Shown here in pieces: positions 15,056 through 24,554 of a stretch of DNA of 64,000 bases (position 1 is its first letter; every line of letters starts with the position of its first letter). The DNA is taken from positions 1-64,000 of the forward strand of contig CAWIYY010000021.1 of the NCBI GenBank assembly GCA_963840435.1. The letters run 5' to 3'. The stretch is from Bog-473 sp963840435. GTDB taxonomy: Bacteria > Actinomycetota > Acidimicrobiia > Acidimicrobiales > RAAP-2. The notes under the pieces are model-generated. The model was not told the origin of the DNA, made no database searches, and worked only from the letters and a program-made list of their open reading frames with translations. The translations under genes and the position numbers were made by a program.

Positions 15056-16135
15056 CTACGGCGTGGTGGCGGCCTGGATGGTGTTCGGCACGTACTCGAC
15101 CCAGGTCTGACCGGGCTGCAGCGGGATCACTGCGCCGGACGCGTTGAGGTATTGGGTAGGCGACCCGAGGGTCGTGCGATGCCAGGTGGCCGGATAGGCC
15201 ATCCCGTTGCGATAGATCACGGCCGTCCCGCTTGCGTTGGGGTACAGGTCGGCCTGGACCTCGAGACCGCCCTCTGAGTTCTCGGCCCATGGTCCGTAAC
15301 TGATCTGTACGTACTGCACGACGACGTTGGCGGCGGCGTCCTGGGCTCCGTCCTGGAGGGTGTCGGGGATGGTGCCGTTGTAGAAACGTTGGAAGAGCTG
15401 GGACGTCGCGTTGTACTTCCAGGTCACGTTGGACGTTCCCGAGAAGTCGATGTTGACGGTCGAGACGGGGGCGCCGCCGGCGGGGACGGTCTTCGAGTAG
15501 GTGAAGAGCGGCGCCGGCGGCGTGGTCATGGTGGGGTGGGTGCCGTAGGCGGCCGCGGTCGAGGTGTAGTCGGCGTCAGGAGGAACAAGGCCGGGCGGGT
15601 GAATCATGATGGATGGGAGGTAGCCGAGATCGACGTTGACGATCGGTGACGCGTTGAGGTTGGCCAGCACCGGGTTGATCCCACCCACGTGGACCTCGAG
15701 CGGTGTGCCGAGCTGACCCAGGATCCCGATGTCGATGTTGCGGGCCGACCGCACGGGACCGACCAGTGAGACGTCCTGGCACTGGAACACCGCGGCGTAG
15801 CGAGTGATGCCGCCCTCGACGGGCTCCTCGAAGACGATGTCCGCCTTGTCGAGACCGGCCTGGTGGGGCCGGGCCGCCGGATAGTTGTCGATCTTGACCG
15901 CCAGGGCAGGTCGCTGGGGGACCTGGCCGCTCGGGGCCGGCGCGCCGGTGAGCGGGCAATCCGGCGCCGGCGTCGTCGAGGTGGTCGTCGTCTGCTTCTT
16001 CCGAGGTGGTGCGGCGTCCTTGTGCGCAGGCGACGAGCAGGCGCTGAGGAGCAGTCCGGCGAGGCCGATCGCACCAAGGACGCCCCAGGCGAGCGGCCGG
16101 CGCGCCCGCGGGCGGAGTTGGTCTTGTCTGGTCAT
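15056..16135 (-). CDS. DUF3048 domain lipoprotein (YerB-like)
   Basis: Predicted lipoprotein of 359 aa. The ATG at 16135 puts a signal peptide (about 14-33, PLAWGVLGAIGLAGLLLSAC) with lipobox LLSAC right at the N terminus; the longer upstream frame has no sensible composition. A Lys/Thr linker leads into the DUF3048 domain: LTGAPAPSGQVPQRPALAVK, NYPAARPHQAGLDKADIVFE, GGITRYAAVFQ, VGPVRSARNIDI and later TYSKTVPAGGAPVSTVNI. Homologues are common in actinobacteria and Bacilli (YerB); their biochemical role is unsettled. Convergent with the preceding methyltransferase gene, no overlap. Confidence 0.88.
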   Translation of the reverse strand: MTRQDQLRPRARRPLAWGVLGAIGLAGLLLSACSSPAHKDAAPPRKKQTTTTSTTPAPDCPLTGAPAPSGQVPQRPALAVKIDNYPAARPHQAGLDKADIVFEEPVEGGITRYAAVFQCQDVSLVGPVRSARNIDIGILGQLGTPLEVHVGGINPVLANLNASPIVNVDLGYLPSIMIHPPGLVPPDADYTSTAAAYGTHPTMTTPPAPLFTYSKTVPAGGAPVSTVNIDFSGTSNVTWKYNATSQLFQRFYNGTIPDTLQDGAQDAAANVVVQYVQISYGPWAENSEGGLEVQADLYPNASGTAVIYRNGMAYPATWHRTTLGSPTQYLNASGAVIPLQPGQTWVEYVPNTIQAATTP

Positions 16136-16366
16136 GTCTGCGGGACGATGGTAGGTGGACGGCAGTCTGAAGTGGTGGCACACCCAGAGTTCCGGAGTGC
16201 ACGGACACACGTCAGCCTGGTCCGTCGGGATGGTCGTACGGCAGGTCCCAGCTACCCGAAGTCCAGGTGAATGACGGTGGACCGCGGGTGCCGGTCGGGC
16301 CACACCGATGGCATCGGCGGGTTCTTTGACCGTCGGTCGACGGCGGTCGAGGTCACGCTCGGTTGC

Positions 16367-18082
16367 TCATGCCAAGTTGGACGTTGCCGCGGTGCCTGCA
16401 TCGGCGGAGGAGCCCGTGTAGACCTCTGTCCAGTTGCCGCCGGAGCTGCCGTAACTGCTGGCCGGGCCGAGGCCGAAGCGGCCGTAGAGGTTCTCCATGG
16501 CCCGGTTGATCTCGGCGCTGATGCCGGGAAACGGGCCGGGGACGACGTTGGGGAAGATGACGCCGGTGGTGGACAGCAACGAGACGAACGAGGCTGATCC
16601 GCTGGCGAACACGCCGCCGCTGTTGCCGGGAGCGGTGTAGTAGGTCACGTCGGACCAGTTCAGCTGGCCGGGAACCGGGGAGTGCGCCAGGACGTCCACG
16701 TTTCTCGGACCGGGCATGGCGGGCACGTAGCGGTCGTATTCGCCGACGATCGCCTTTGGAAAGGTGTGACCGTCGTCGAGGTTGCAGCCACTCCAGAACC
16801 AGGTGGAGGCGTCCGTCACGACGAGGTTGGCCTTGGCCCCGACGGACTGGTACATGGAGCCGATCAGGCTCGACTCAGGGTTGTTCACCGGGGCCTGGTC
16901 CCAGTTGACCGTGGTCAGCGCCGGCTGTTGGGCGACGATCGGATCTTCGGCCGCATCCTTGAAACAGACTTGGAGGCGATTGGGCCCGACGGACGTCGAC
17001 TGCAGCCGGATCTGGCGGTAGCAGGCGTTGGCCCCGAGAAAGGCGACGTTCATCCCCGCGGCGACGGCGGACTCGACGCCGTCGCGCATGGGCGTCGACC
17101 AGTACTCGTCGTGTCCCATGCTGAAGAGGCAGCGGTGGTTGGCCAGCAAGTCGGGCTGGGCGTGCAGGTCGACGTCGGTCCAGTAGGTGATGTCCGCACC
17201 CAGCCGCTCGAGTTGGAAGACCAGGGGCAGCTCGTTGCCGACAAAGTCGGCCGCGCCCGACGCCCATGTCTGAGGGTAGGGGCGGTCGAAGGAAACCGCT
17301 CGGGCCCGATTGGCGAAATTCTGGCCTCCCTTGCCGGTGGGGCCGTAGTACAGGCTGTACTCGCCGTAGAGGTTGTAGGCCTGCCACGTGGTCACGCTGT
17401 TCTGCAGGACGTACGCGGCCTTGGACGAGTCGTCCCTGACCGTCAGGGGAACGAACTGTTCCTGCCCGCCGTTGCCGACCAGCTTGAGCAGATAACAGCC
17501 GGGCGGCCACTCGGTGGTGATGCTGATGGTCATGGTGGGCGACCATGGGCAGGACACCGTGCCGATCCCAGGAGAGACGACTGGAAACGGCTGCGCACCC
17601 GCCTTCACCATGTCGCTCTGCCAGACGAGACGTCCGCCCAAGCCCTGGTAGTAGCCCATCCGATAGGCCTGGACCTGCACCGCCTGCGCCATGGTGTTCA
17701 CGAACAGCGCGATGTCGTCCCCATGGACGGCGCTGACTTGGCTGGCGAAGCCCTCGAGCGCGTGATCTGGCTGGACCTCGGAGCAGACCCAGTCCAGCGT
17801 GCCGGTCTTGGCATTCTCGTCGATGATCCAGGGCGCCGTCGGAATGACGACACCACTGGCCAGCTTTGTGTTGACCACGGCGGGTTGCTGTTTCTTGACC
17901 GGGCGACGAGCCTGGGCCGGCACGCGGCGGCCGGGCCCCTTCTTCGGTGTTCGGGCGGCCAGGGCCAAACCGGCGGCGCCGAAGGCGGAGAACTGGAGGA
18001 ACTGACGGCGGTCGAGATGGCCGTCCTCGGGTTGCGGTGTTTCAGCGGAAGAGAAGCCGCCGTCCGGTGGGAGGGGCCGCAC
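16367..18082 (-). CDS. Tat-exported protein with N,N-dimethylformamidase beta subunit-like domain
   Basis: A 571-aa protein starting with GTG. A twin-arginine signal (DRRQFLQFSAFGAAGLAL, about 24-41) predicts folded export. The body resembles the large subunit of N,N-dimethylformamidase: AYRMGYYQGLGGRLVW, PGCYLLKLVG, LQNSVTTWQAYNLYGEYSLY, FDRPYPQTWASGAADF, LPLVFQLERLGADITYWTDVD and CLFSMGHDEYW, then NVAFLGANACYRQIR. Exported proteins with this domain are widespread in actinobacteria, and the amidase activity is not shown for them. No small DMFase subunit is next to it. Divergent from the acyltransferase at 18166, with 83 bp between starts. Confidence 0.82.
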   Translation of the reverse strand: MRPLPPDGGFSSAETPQPEDGHLDRRQFLQFSAFGAAGLALAARTPKKGPGRRVPAQARRPVKKQQPAVVNTKLASGVVIPTAPWIIDENAKTGTLDWVCSEVQPDHALEGFASQVSAVHGDDIALFVNTMAQAVQVQAYRMGYYQGLGGRLVWQSDMVKAGAQPFPVVSPGIGTVSCPWSPTMTISITTEWPPGCYLLKLVGNGGQEQFVPLTVRDDSSKAAYVLQNSVTTWQAYNLYGEYSLYYGPTGKGGQNFANRARAVSFDRPYPQTWASGAADFVGNELPLVFQLERLGADITYWTDVDLHAQPDLLANHRCLFSMGHDEYWSTPMRDGVESAVAAGMNVAFLGANACYRQIRLQSTSVGPNRLQVCFKDAAEDPIVAQQPALTTVNWDQAPVNNPESSLIGSMYQSVGAKANLVVTDASTWFWSGCNLDDGHTFPKAIVGEYDRYVPAMPGPRNVDVLAHSPVPGQLNWSDVTYYTAPGNSGGVFASGSASFVSLLSTTGVIFPNVVPGPFPGISAEINRAMENLYGRFGLGPASSYGSSGGNWTEVYTGSSADAGTAATSNLA

Positions 18083-18165
18083 CTCACGAGTTTACCTGGC
18101 AGTCACACGGGGGCTCCTGCGCCCCCTCGTCAGAGCGCCGGTCCGACACCCCCTACCATTCCGGC

Positions 18166-18828
18166 GTGACCTGGGTCCGCTCGATCCCCGGCCCGCTGCG
18201 TCGGCCGCTGTCCCGCTTCGTGCACGCGGCATGGGAGGCCGCGGGCGAGCTCGGCGCCATCGGCCCCGACGACCCTCGAGGTCGTCGCTTCGGTCGGATG
18301 GGTCGTGGAGCGTGCGTCATCTTCCCCCAGGGAGCGATCTACAACGAGCACCTCATTCACATTGGGGAGGAGACCATCGTCGGGCCCGGAGTGAGCTTGA
18401 CCGCCGGGATGGCCCCCGGTCAGGTCATGCCGACGGACCCCGTGGTCTCCATCGGCAGCCGCTGCCTCATCGGGCGTGGTTCGCACATCGTCGGCCACTG
18501 GGAAGTCGTGCTCGGCGACGACATCCAGACGGGGCCCTACGTCTACATCACTGACCAGAACCACACCTATCTTGACCCGGTGGAGCCGATCGGCCGCCAA
18601 TGGCCGACCGAGGCGGCGGTGCGCATCGGTTCGGGCAGTTGGTTGGGCGCGAACGCGGTGATCCTCCCCGGAGCGCAGATTGGCGAACACGTGGTCGTCG
18701 CCGCCGGCGCAGTGGTGCGCGGTGACATTCCCGACCGCTGCGTCGTGGCCGGGGTGCCGGCGCGCGTCGTGCGGCGATGGATCGAAGGCCGCGGGTGGGT
18801 GGACGAGAAGGACCTGGCCCTCCCGTGA
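18166..18828 (+). CDS. Left-handed beta-helix (hexapeptide repeat) acyltransferase
   Basis: A 220-aa protein with hexapeptide repeats from about residue 55 to 205: IFPQGAIYNEHLIHIGEETI, IGSRCLIGRGSHIVGHWEVV, IGSGSWLGANAVILPGAQIG and VVAAGAVVRGDIPDRCVVAG, ending in the standard GVPARVVR. The catalytic-type His is in ITDQNHTYLDP. This architecture is that of maltose/galactoside O-acetyltransferase-like enzymes that acylate sugars. The GTG at 18166 follows the divergent promoter region. The TGA overlaps the GTG of serB by four bases (GTGA), so the two are co-translated, though no metabolic link is obvious. Confidence 0.85.
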   Translation: MTWVRSIPGPLRRPLSRFVHAAWEAAGELGAIGPDDPRGRRFGRMGRGACVIFPQGAIYNEHLIHIGEETIVGPGVSLTAGMAPGQVMPTDPVVSIGSRCLIGRGSHIVGHWEVVLGDDIQTGPYVYITDQNHTYLDPVEPIGRQWPTEAAVRIGSGSWLGANAVILPGAQIGEHVVVAAGAVVRGDIPDRCVVAGVPARVVRRWIEGRGWVDEKDLALP

Positions 18829-20045
18829 CGGGATCGTCGCCGGCTTCGGCGTGCCCGTGCCCGTACCTGGTGACGGTGAGCGGCCAGGACGGGCCCGGCA
18901 TCTCGGAGCGGCTCTTCGCCGGGCTGGCCGAGCGAGAGGTGGCGGTCCACGACGTGGAGCAGGTCCGCGTCCACGGACACCTCTTGTTGTGCGTCGAGGT
19001 CTCCGTTCAGCCGGACGCGGTCGAGACTGTCCGCACCGCCCTGGCCCATTGGCTCTCCGGGTGGGGGGTGCAGGTGTCGGTCGACCCGCTGGTCGAGACC
19101 GAGCAGACGGGTGACCCCGAGCATCACACGGTGACCCTGCTCGCGCCAGAGATCGACGCGGCGACGCTCAAGGCGGTCACGGGCCAGATCGCAGCGAGCG
19201 GGGGCAACATCGAGCGCGTCGTGCGTCTGGCCGCGTACCCGGTGCACAGCTACGAGCTCACGGTGGCCAGCGCCGACCTCGGGCAGCTGCGCCGCGCGTT
19301 GGCGGCTGAGGCGGCGACCCGTGAGGTCGACATCGCCGTGCAGGTGGCCGGCCTGCATCGACGGGCCAAGCACCTGATCGTGCTGGACGCCGACTCCACC
19401 CTGCTCCAGGGCGAGGTCATCGACCTCTTGGCCGAGCGGCGCGGCTGCGGCGAGGAGGTGGCAGCGGTCACCGCCGCGGCGATGGCGGGCCACCTCGACT
19501 TCGAGAGCGCCCTCCGACGTCGGGTGGGTCTGCTGGCCGGTCTGCACTGGGACGACCTGCTCGCCGTCCGCGAGCGGATCGTGCTCACCCCCGGCGCACG
19601 CACGTTGGTGCGCACCCTCAAACGGTTGGGCTACGAGCTGGCCGTCGTCAGCGGCGGCTTCACCCAGGTGATTGCGCCCCTGGTCGAGAGCATGGGTATC
19701 GACCATCTGGCGGCCAACCAGCTCGCGGTCGACGGTGGCGTGCTGACGGGCGAGCTCGAGGGCCCAGTCGTGGACCGTGCCGGCAAGGCGGCCGCCCTGG
19801 TCCGGTTCGCGGAAGCGGCCGGCGTGCCGCTGGCCCGCACCATCGCCGTGGGCGACGGCGCCAATGACATCGACATGTTGGCGGCTGCCGGTCTCGGGAT
19901 CGCCTTCAACGCCAAGCCGATGGTGCGCGAGGCCGCAGACACCTCGTTGAACGTGCCGTTTCTCGACGCGATCCTGTTCCTGCTGGGCATCTCACGCCGT
20001 GACATCGAGCGGGCCGACCGTCTCGACGCGATGGTGACCTCGTGA
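18825..20045 (+). CDS. serB: Phosphoserine phosphatase SerB with N-terminal ACT domains
   Basis: A 406-aa phosphoserine phosphatase, final step of serine biosynthesis. The first about 170 residues hold two ACT-like regulatory modules (VTVSGQDGPGISERLFAGLA and VTLLAPEIDAATLKAVTG), as in the mycobacterial SerB2. The HAD domain has motif I VLDADSTLLQGE with nucleophile D188 and acid/base D190, motif II VVSGGFTQVI, and motif III/IV GKAAAL plus AVGDGANDIDML. The start overlaps the previous stop (GTGA) and the stop overlaps the next start (GTGA), making a three-gene translationally coupled unit. Confidence 0.94.
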   Translation: MTGSSPASACPCPYLVTVSGQDGPGISERLFAGLAEREVAVHDVEQVRVHGHLLLCVEVSVQPDAVETVRTALAHWLSGWGVQVSVDPLVETEQTGDPEHHTVTLLAPEIDAATLKAVTGQIAASGGNIERVVRLAAYPVHSYELTVASADLGQLRRALAAEAATREVDIAVQVAGLHRRAKHLIVLDADSTLLQGEVIDLLAERRGCGEEVAAVTAAAMAGHLDFESALRRRVGLLAGLHWDDLLAVRERIVLTPGARTLVRTLKRLGYELAVVSGGFTQVIAPLVESMGIDHLAANQLAVDGGVLTGELEGPVVDRAGKAAALVRFAEAAGVPLARTIAVGDGANDIDMLAAAGLGIAFNAKPMVREAADTSLNVPFLDAILFLLGISRRDIERADRLDAMVTS

Positions 20046-20725
20046 CGACGGTGGCCCAGGGCGAGCAGGGCCGTCTGGCCGACAACCTTGGCAACCGGCC
20101 GGCGATGCGTGGGTGGCTCCATGCCGCTGCCTTCGTCGGCTGGCTGATCGGCGGCCCCTTCTTGGTAGCGGCCGCACCTGATGCGGCCGCCACCGCCCTC
20201 CTCAGTGTCTACGTGGCGAGCCAGCTGGCGATGTTCGGCACCAGCGCGGCCTTCCATCGGATCCGTTGGTCGGCTTCGGCCTGGCGCCGCATGCGTCGGG
20301 CGGATCACAGCGCGATCTTTGTGGGTATTGCCGGCACGGCGACGGCCGTGGTCGGCCTGTCGCTCACCGGATGGGCCGAGGTCCTGGTCCTGACCTTGGC
20401 CTGGGTCGGCGCCGCGGCTGGAATCACGATGCGCCAGCTCTGGCTCGACGCACCGCAGTGGGTGGTGGCCATTCCCTACGTGCTGGTGGGCTGGTGTCCC
20501 GTCGTGGTGGCGCCCCAGCTCGTGCGAGCCCTCGGCGGGGCGGGCTTCGCCACGGTGGTCCTGGCCGGGCTGGTCGACACGGCGGGGGCCCTCGTCTACG
20601 CCCTCAAGCGTCCGAACCCCTGGCCCCGCGTCTTCGGTTTCCATGAGGTGTTCCACGCCTGCACCCTGGTCGGAGCAGCGATGTTCGCCTACGTCGTCGC
20701 GTTCGTGGCCCTGCCCCGCTACTGA
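20042..20725 (+). CDS. Hemolysin III (HlyIII/PAQR) family membrane protein
   Basis: A 227-aa protein with seven predicted membrane helices. The three conserved PAQR/HlyIII zinc-type motifs are present: SAAFHRI (helix 2), RADHSAIF (helix 3 start) and GFHEVFHACTL (helix 7), giving the usual set of one Asp and several His near the membrane face. Members of this family have been called hemolysins but are widespread, and a metal-dependent lipid amidase role has been proposed. The GTG overlaps the serB stop. A DUF222/HNH gene follows after 50 bp. Confidence 0.9.
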   Translation: MTTVAQGEQGRLADNLGNRPAMRGWLHAAAFVGWLIGGPFLVAAAPDAAATALLSVYVASQLAMFGTSAAFHRIRWSASAWRRMRRADHSAIFVGIAGTATAVVGLSLTGWAEVLVLTLAWVGAAAGITMRQLWLDAPQWVVAIPYVLVGWCPVVVAPQLVRALGGAGFATVVLAGLVDTAGALVYALKRPNPWPRVFGFHEVFHACTLVGAAMFAYVVAFVALPRY

Positions 20726-20775
20726 TTTTCCGTTTGGTCCGTACGGCCACCGTTGGGGACGACCGTTTTTCAGTA

Positions 20776-22053
20776 ATGGGATCCATCCGGCAGGCGGCAA
20801 CCACTTCGGCCCTCGATCGCGTGCTCCGACAGAGCCGTCCGTTGGACCTGGCCACGGTGGCGGGGATGACGGGCGACGAACTGGCCTCGCAGCTCGAGAC
20901 ATGGCACCGGTTCCGTGCGGTGGCCGACGGGAGCATCGTCCAGTTGCTCGGCGAAGTGATGCGCCGCGAGGACTTTCGGTCAGACGGAGCGGCATCACCG
21001 GAGGACTGGCAGGTCGAGCGGTTCGGCCTGTCCGTTGCGTCGGCCCGGAACTACGGCAGGGTGGCTGAACGAGCAATGGACCTGCCACATCTCACCAAAG
21101 CGCTGAGTTCGGGTGACATCAGCCTCGACAAGATGCGGGCCGTGGTGGGCCTGGCCACACCCGAAACCGACCGGGAGCTGGCGGCCTGCGCCAGCGAGCG
21201 TACGGTGGTGGAGCTGGGAGAAGTGGCCGGATCGCTCCGACGCCGCGGCCCGGACCCGATGGGCAAGAAGGAGAAGCCCATCGGTTCGACACGCTTCAAC
21301 GAGGCCTGCCACACCATGTCGGTGCAGTTCCCCGCCGAGGAGTTCGCCGAGGTGCGGGCCGCGGTCGAGACACACGCCAAGGCCCTGCCCAGCGACGGCG
21401 AGACGCGCTGGGACCACAGGCAGTACGACGCGTTCCTCGGGCTGTTCCGGGTCGGTGCCTCGGGTCGATCCGGCGGAGGCAGCGGGCGGAGTCCGTACTT
21501 TGCGGTCCTCCACGCTCCGTTGGCCGCCCTCGTCGACGAGAGTGGTGATCCGTCCGAGTTGGTGGGCGATCTGGAGCGCGGTGGACTGCTCAGTCTCGAG
21601 ACGGTGAGGCGCTTGATCTGCGACTGCACCTTCGCAATCGCGGTCGACGACGACGCCGGGCACACCATGTACGAGGGGCGCCAGCGCCGGCTTCCGACGG
21701 GAGCACAGCGCCGGGAGATCTGGCGTCGCGATCGCTGTTGCCGCTTCCCCGGCTGCCGCAATGCGATCTTTACCGAGCCGCATCATCTGCACTGGTGGAT
21801 GCGCGGTGGCAAGACCGACCTGCCGAACCTTGCGTTGTTGTGCAAGTTCCACCATGGGTTGATGCACTCGAAGGGCTGGACCGTCTCGGGTGACGCCAAC
21901 GGGGAGATCGTGTTCGTGGGGCCGAGCGGTCGGGCCCTGACGTCTCGACCGTCGCCCAGGTGGACGGCGATCAGCCGGGCTGGTTCGGATTCCACGGTCA
22001 AACCGGGGACGGGTCCTCCTCGAGGATCGCCGGGCTCCCCCGACACCTCCTAG
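20776..22053 (+). CDS. DUF222 domain protein with C-terminal HNH nuclease motif
   Basis: A 425-aa protein of the 13E12-repeat class. The DUF222 helical region occupies about 15-270 (LATVAGMTGDELASQLETW, FGLSVASARNYGRVAE, ISLDKMRAVVGLATPETDRE). The HNH domain is at about 330-375: CRFPGCRNAIFTEPHHLHWW, a zinc-type Cys pair, then LALLCKFHHGLMH. These proteins occur in many copies in actinobacterial genomes, are often mobile-element associated, and have no firmly known function. ATG 20776 is preferred over a TTG 14 codons upstream. I see no flanking repeats marking it as a mobile unit. Confidence 0.88.
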   Translation: MGSIRQAATTSALDRVLRQSRPLDLATVAGMTGDELASQLETWHRFRAVADGSIVQLLGEVMRREDFRSDGAASPEDWQVERFGLSVASARNYGRVAERAMDLPHLTKALSSGDISLDKMRAVVGLATPETDRELAACASERTVVELGEVAGSLRRRGPDPMGKKEKPIGSTRFNEACHTMSVQFPAEEFAEVRAAVETHAKALPSDGETRWDHRQYDAFLGLFRVGASGRSGGGSGRSPYFAVLHAPLAALVDESGDPSELVGDLERGGLLSLETVRRLICDCTFAIAVDDDAGHTMYEGRQRRLPTGAQRREIWRRDRCCRFPGCRNAIFTEPHHLHWWMRGGKTDLPNLALLCKFHHGLMHSKGWTVSGDANGEIVFVGPSGRALTSRPSPRWTAISRAGSDSTVKPGTGPPRGSPGSPDTS

Positions 22054-22065
22054 CTGTAGCTGTCG

Positions 22066-23322
22066 CTAGGCGATCACGCCGTCGGCCCGAAGCCGGCCCA
22101 GCTCTTCGGCGCCAAGTCCGAGTTCGGATTCGAGAACCTCGTCGGTGTGTTCGCCGATCCATGGCACGCGCGCCTCGGGACCTTCGGCCACCGAACCGAA
22201 CTTCACCGGGAGCCCGGGGATCAGCACGGGCTGATCGACGCCGTCTGTGCGCGGGTGCTCGACCAGCATGTGACGGGCCGCCAGATGGGGATCGGCCACG
22301 ACGTCGCTGTCGGTGGCGACCGGGCCGGCGACCAGCCCGGCAGCGTTGAGAGCGTCGCAGGCCTCGCGCTTCGACTTGGTCGACGCCCACGATTCGAGCG
22401 CGGGTCGGATGTCCTCGTCGAGGTGGTCGAGCCAGCCTTGGGGGGTGGCAAAGCGAGGGTCGTCCGCCCACTCGGGTTTTCCGATCGCCTTGGCCAGATC
22501 GGGCCACTGATGGGGGCGCAGGACCTGCAGCATGAACCAACCGTCGCGGGCCCTGAACCCGTGCAAGATGCCGGGCCACGGTGTGCCCATCGGCATGCCC
22601 ATCGACCAGAAGTTCGGCACGACGTCGAGCACCGCCACCATGGCGTCGAGCATGGCCACGTCGACCTGCTGTGACTGCCCCGTGCGCTCGCGCTGGCGGA
22701 GAGCGGCCAGCGTGCCGATCACGGCGAAGAGCGCGGTCACGATGTCGCCGAGTCCGCCCATGGGTGAGCCGATCGGCGGCTGCCCCTCCGGCCGCTTGAA
22801 CTCGTAGGCGCCGCTCATCGCCTCGACGATGGAGGCCAGGGCAGGCCAGCCGTCATAGGGCGACTGTGTCATGTCGCCCACGGGACGGCCGAAGCCCGAG
22901 ATGGAGAGGTAGACGACCGTGTCGTGCACCGCCGCGACGTCGGCGTAGGCAAGACCAAGTCGCTCGGCCGCCCCGGCCCGGAAGTTCTCTGCAACAACGT
23001 CGAAGTGGGGGGCCAGTCGCAACACCAGGTCGCGGCCGGCGGGTTGCTTCAGGTCGATCACGAGAGAGCGTTTCGAGAGGTTGTTGCGGATGAACGTGGC
23101 GCCGACGCTGCGTCCGGCGGGATCGGTCATGGCAGGCATGGCGCTGCGACCCAGGTCGCCCCTGCCGGGTGCCTCGACCTTCACCACCTCGGCGCCCAGC
23201 CGCCCCAAGAGTTGGGTCGCGTAGGGGAGCGCCTGCATCTGCTCGAGGGCAAGCACGCGGATCCCGTCGAGTGGCTTACCCCAAGTCGCCGCCTCCGGGT
23301 TGGCGACGTCGCCCAGTCTCAC
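22066..23322 (-). CDS. CaiB/BaiF family CoA-transferase
   Basis: A 418-aa class III CoA-transferase that moves CoA between acyl groups. The family opening GIRVLALEQMQALPYATQLL and GAEVVKVEAPGRGDLGR, the segment RNNLSKRSLVIDLKQPAGRD, and the catalytic Asp (D193 in MGGLGDIVTALFA, equivalent to D169 of formyl-CoA transferase) are present. It is the last gene of a five-gene minus-strand operon. Its GTG overlaps the amidohydrolase stop by four bases (GTGA). In this context it probably activates a carboxylic acid catabolite to its CoA thioester; the substrate cannot be assigned. Confidence 0.9.
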   Translation of the reverse strand: MRLGDVANPEAATWGKPLDGIRVLALEQMQALPYATQLLGRLGAEVVKVEAPGRGDLGRSAMPAMTDPAGRSVGATFIRNNLSKRSLVIDLKQPAGRDLVLRLAPHFDVVAENFRAGAAERLGLAYADVAAVHDTVVYLSISGFGRPVGDMTQSPYDGWPALASIVEAMSGAYEFKRPEGQPPIGSPMGGLGDIVTALFAVIGTLAALRQRERTGQSQQVDVAMLDAMVAVLDVVPNFWSMGMPMGTPWPGILHGFRARDGWFMLQVLRPHQWPDLAKAIGKPEWADDPRFATPQGWLDHLDEDIRPALESWASTKSKREACDALNAAGLVAGPVATDSDVVADPHLAARHMLVEHPRTDGVDQPVLIPGLPVKFGSVAEGPEARVPWIGEHTDEVLESELGLGAEELGRLRADGVIA

Positions 23323-24554
23323 GTGATGTCGAGGCCCAGCATGGCGATGGCGTTGCCTCGCATGATGCGGTAGACGTCGTCGTCACCGAGGTGCTGCACC
23401 ATCTGCTCGGCGACGGCCCGTGTGTCCGGCCACGTCGAATCGGTGTGGGGATAGTCCGTCTCGAAGGTGATGCGATCGGAGCCGATGACGTCGATGGAGT
23501 CGAGGCCATGCTGATCGCGGAAGAAGCAGCCGTAGACCTGGCGATGGAAGTAGGTCGACGGGGCCTCGAGCACGATGTCCTTCACCCCGCCCCATGCCCG
23601 GTGCTCGCGCCAGACGTCGTCCGCTCGCTCGAGGATGTAGGGCAGCCAACCGATCTGGCCCTCCGAGTAGGCCAGCGTGAGCGTGGGGAACCGGATGAGC
23701 ACGCCGGAGAAAAGGAAGTCACAGAGGGACGACATCGCGTTCCCGAAGCTGAGCGTCGCCGCGACCGCCACGGGGGCGTCGCTCGAAGTCGCGGGCATTT
23801 TGGACGACGAGCCGATGTGCATGCAGACGACGGTTCCCGTCTCCTCGCAGGCGGCGAAGAACGGATCCCAATACCCGCTGTGGATGCTGGGCAGGCCGAG
23901 GTGGGGCGGAATCTCGCTGAAGCAGACGGCCCGGACGCCCCGGGCCGCGTTGCGCCGCACCTCTGCGGCTGCCTTCTCTGCATCCCACAGCGGGATGATG
24001 CAGAGCGGGATCAGCTTGCCGTCGCTGTCACCGCACCACTCCTCGACCATGAAGTCGTTGTAGGCGATGACGCAGGCCTCGGCCAGCTCCTTGTCCTTGG
24101 CTTCGAGAAATGTTTGCCCGCAGAAACGAGGGAACGTCGGGAAGCACAGGCTCGCCTCCACCCAGTTCGATTCCATGTCGGCAATCCGGGCCTTGGGTTC
24201 GTAGCAGCCGGGGCGCATCTCGTCATAGGTGATGGGCGACATGGTCATGTCGTCCCGGTCGAATCCGACCGCAGCCACGTGGCGCTTGTTGATATAGACC
24301 AGGTCCTCGTAGACCCAGCAGTCGGCTTGGGGTCCGTCGGGATCGAAGGACTGGCGGTAGGTGCCGCCACCGATGTGTTCCATCTCGCCGATGCCCCGGC
24401 GCTCGGCCTTGGGGCCGCGGTCCCGAAAGCGAACGGGGAGCCACGTCTGCCAGAGGTGAGCGGGCTCGACGAGATGGTCGTCGACGCTGATGATCTTCGG
24501 GAGCGGGGTCGTGCTGCCGAGCCGAGGGGCGGTGTCGTCGATCAGGTCAGTCAT
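23319..24554 (-). CDS. Amidohydrolase family protein (ACMSD-type, Amidohydrolase_2)
   Basis: A 411-aa TIM-barrel hydrolase/decarboxylase-type protein. The N-terminal metal motif appears as ISVDDHLVEP instead of HxH, usual in this actinobacterial subfamily. VVCMHIGSS supplies the barrel His, LAYSEGQIGWLPYILERAD a further ligand region, and FETDYPHTDSTWP the conserved Asp. Homologues are enriched next to F420-dependent oxidoreductases, enoyl-CoA hydratases and CoA-transferases in actinobacterial sterol or xenobiotic catabolic clusters. The start overlaps the upstream F420 oxidoreductase stop by four bases and the stop overlaps the CoA-transferase start, so the three are tightly coupled. Confidence 0.88.
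   Translation of the reverse strand: MTDLIDDTAPRLGSTTPLPKIISVDDHLVEPAHLWQTWLPVRFRDRGPKAERRGIGEMEHIGGGTYRQSFDPDGPQADCWVYEDLVYINKRHVAAVGFDRDDMTMSPITYDEMRPGCYEPKARIADMESNWVEASLCFPTFPRFCGQTFLEAKDKELAEACVIAYNDFMVEEWCGDSDGKLIPLCIIPLWDAEKAAAEVRRNAARGVRAVCFSEIPPHLGLPSIHSGYWDPFFAACEETGTVVCMHIGSSSKMPATSSDAPVAVAATLSFGNAMSSLCDFLFSGVLIRFPTLTLAYSEGQIGWLPYILERADDVWREHRAWGGVKDIVLEAPSTYFHRQVYGCFFRDQHGLDSIDVIGSDRITFETDYPHTDSTWPDTRAVAEQMVQHLGDDDVYRIMRGNAIAMLGLDIT

Noticed and set aside
16682..18169. 495-codon plus-strand open frame
   Set aside because: Antisense to the Tat-exported dimethylformamidase-like gene, which is well supported.
20776..22053. HNH gene as part of a mobile element
   Set aside because: No terminal repeats, integrase or transposase seen. 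DUF222 proteins are common chromosomal genes in actinobacteria.
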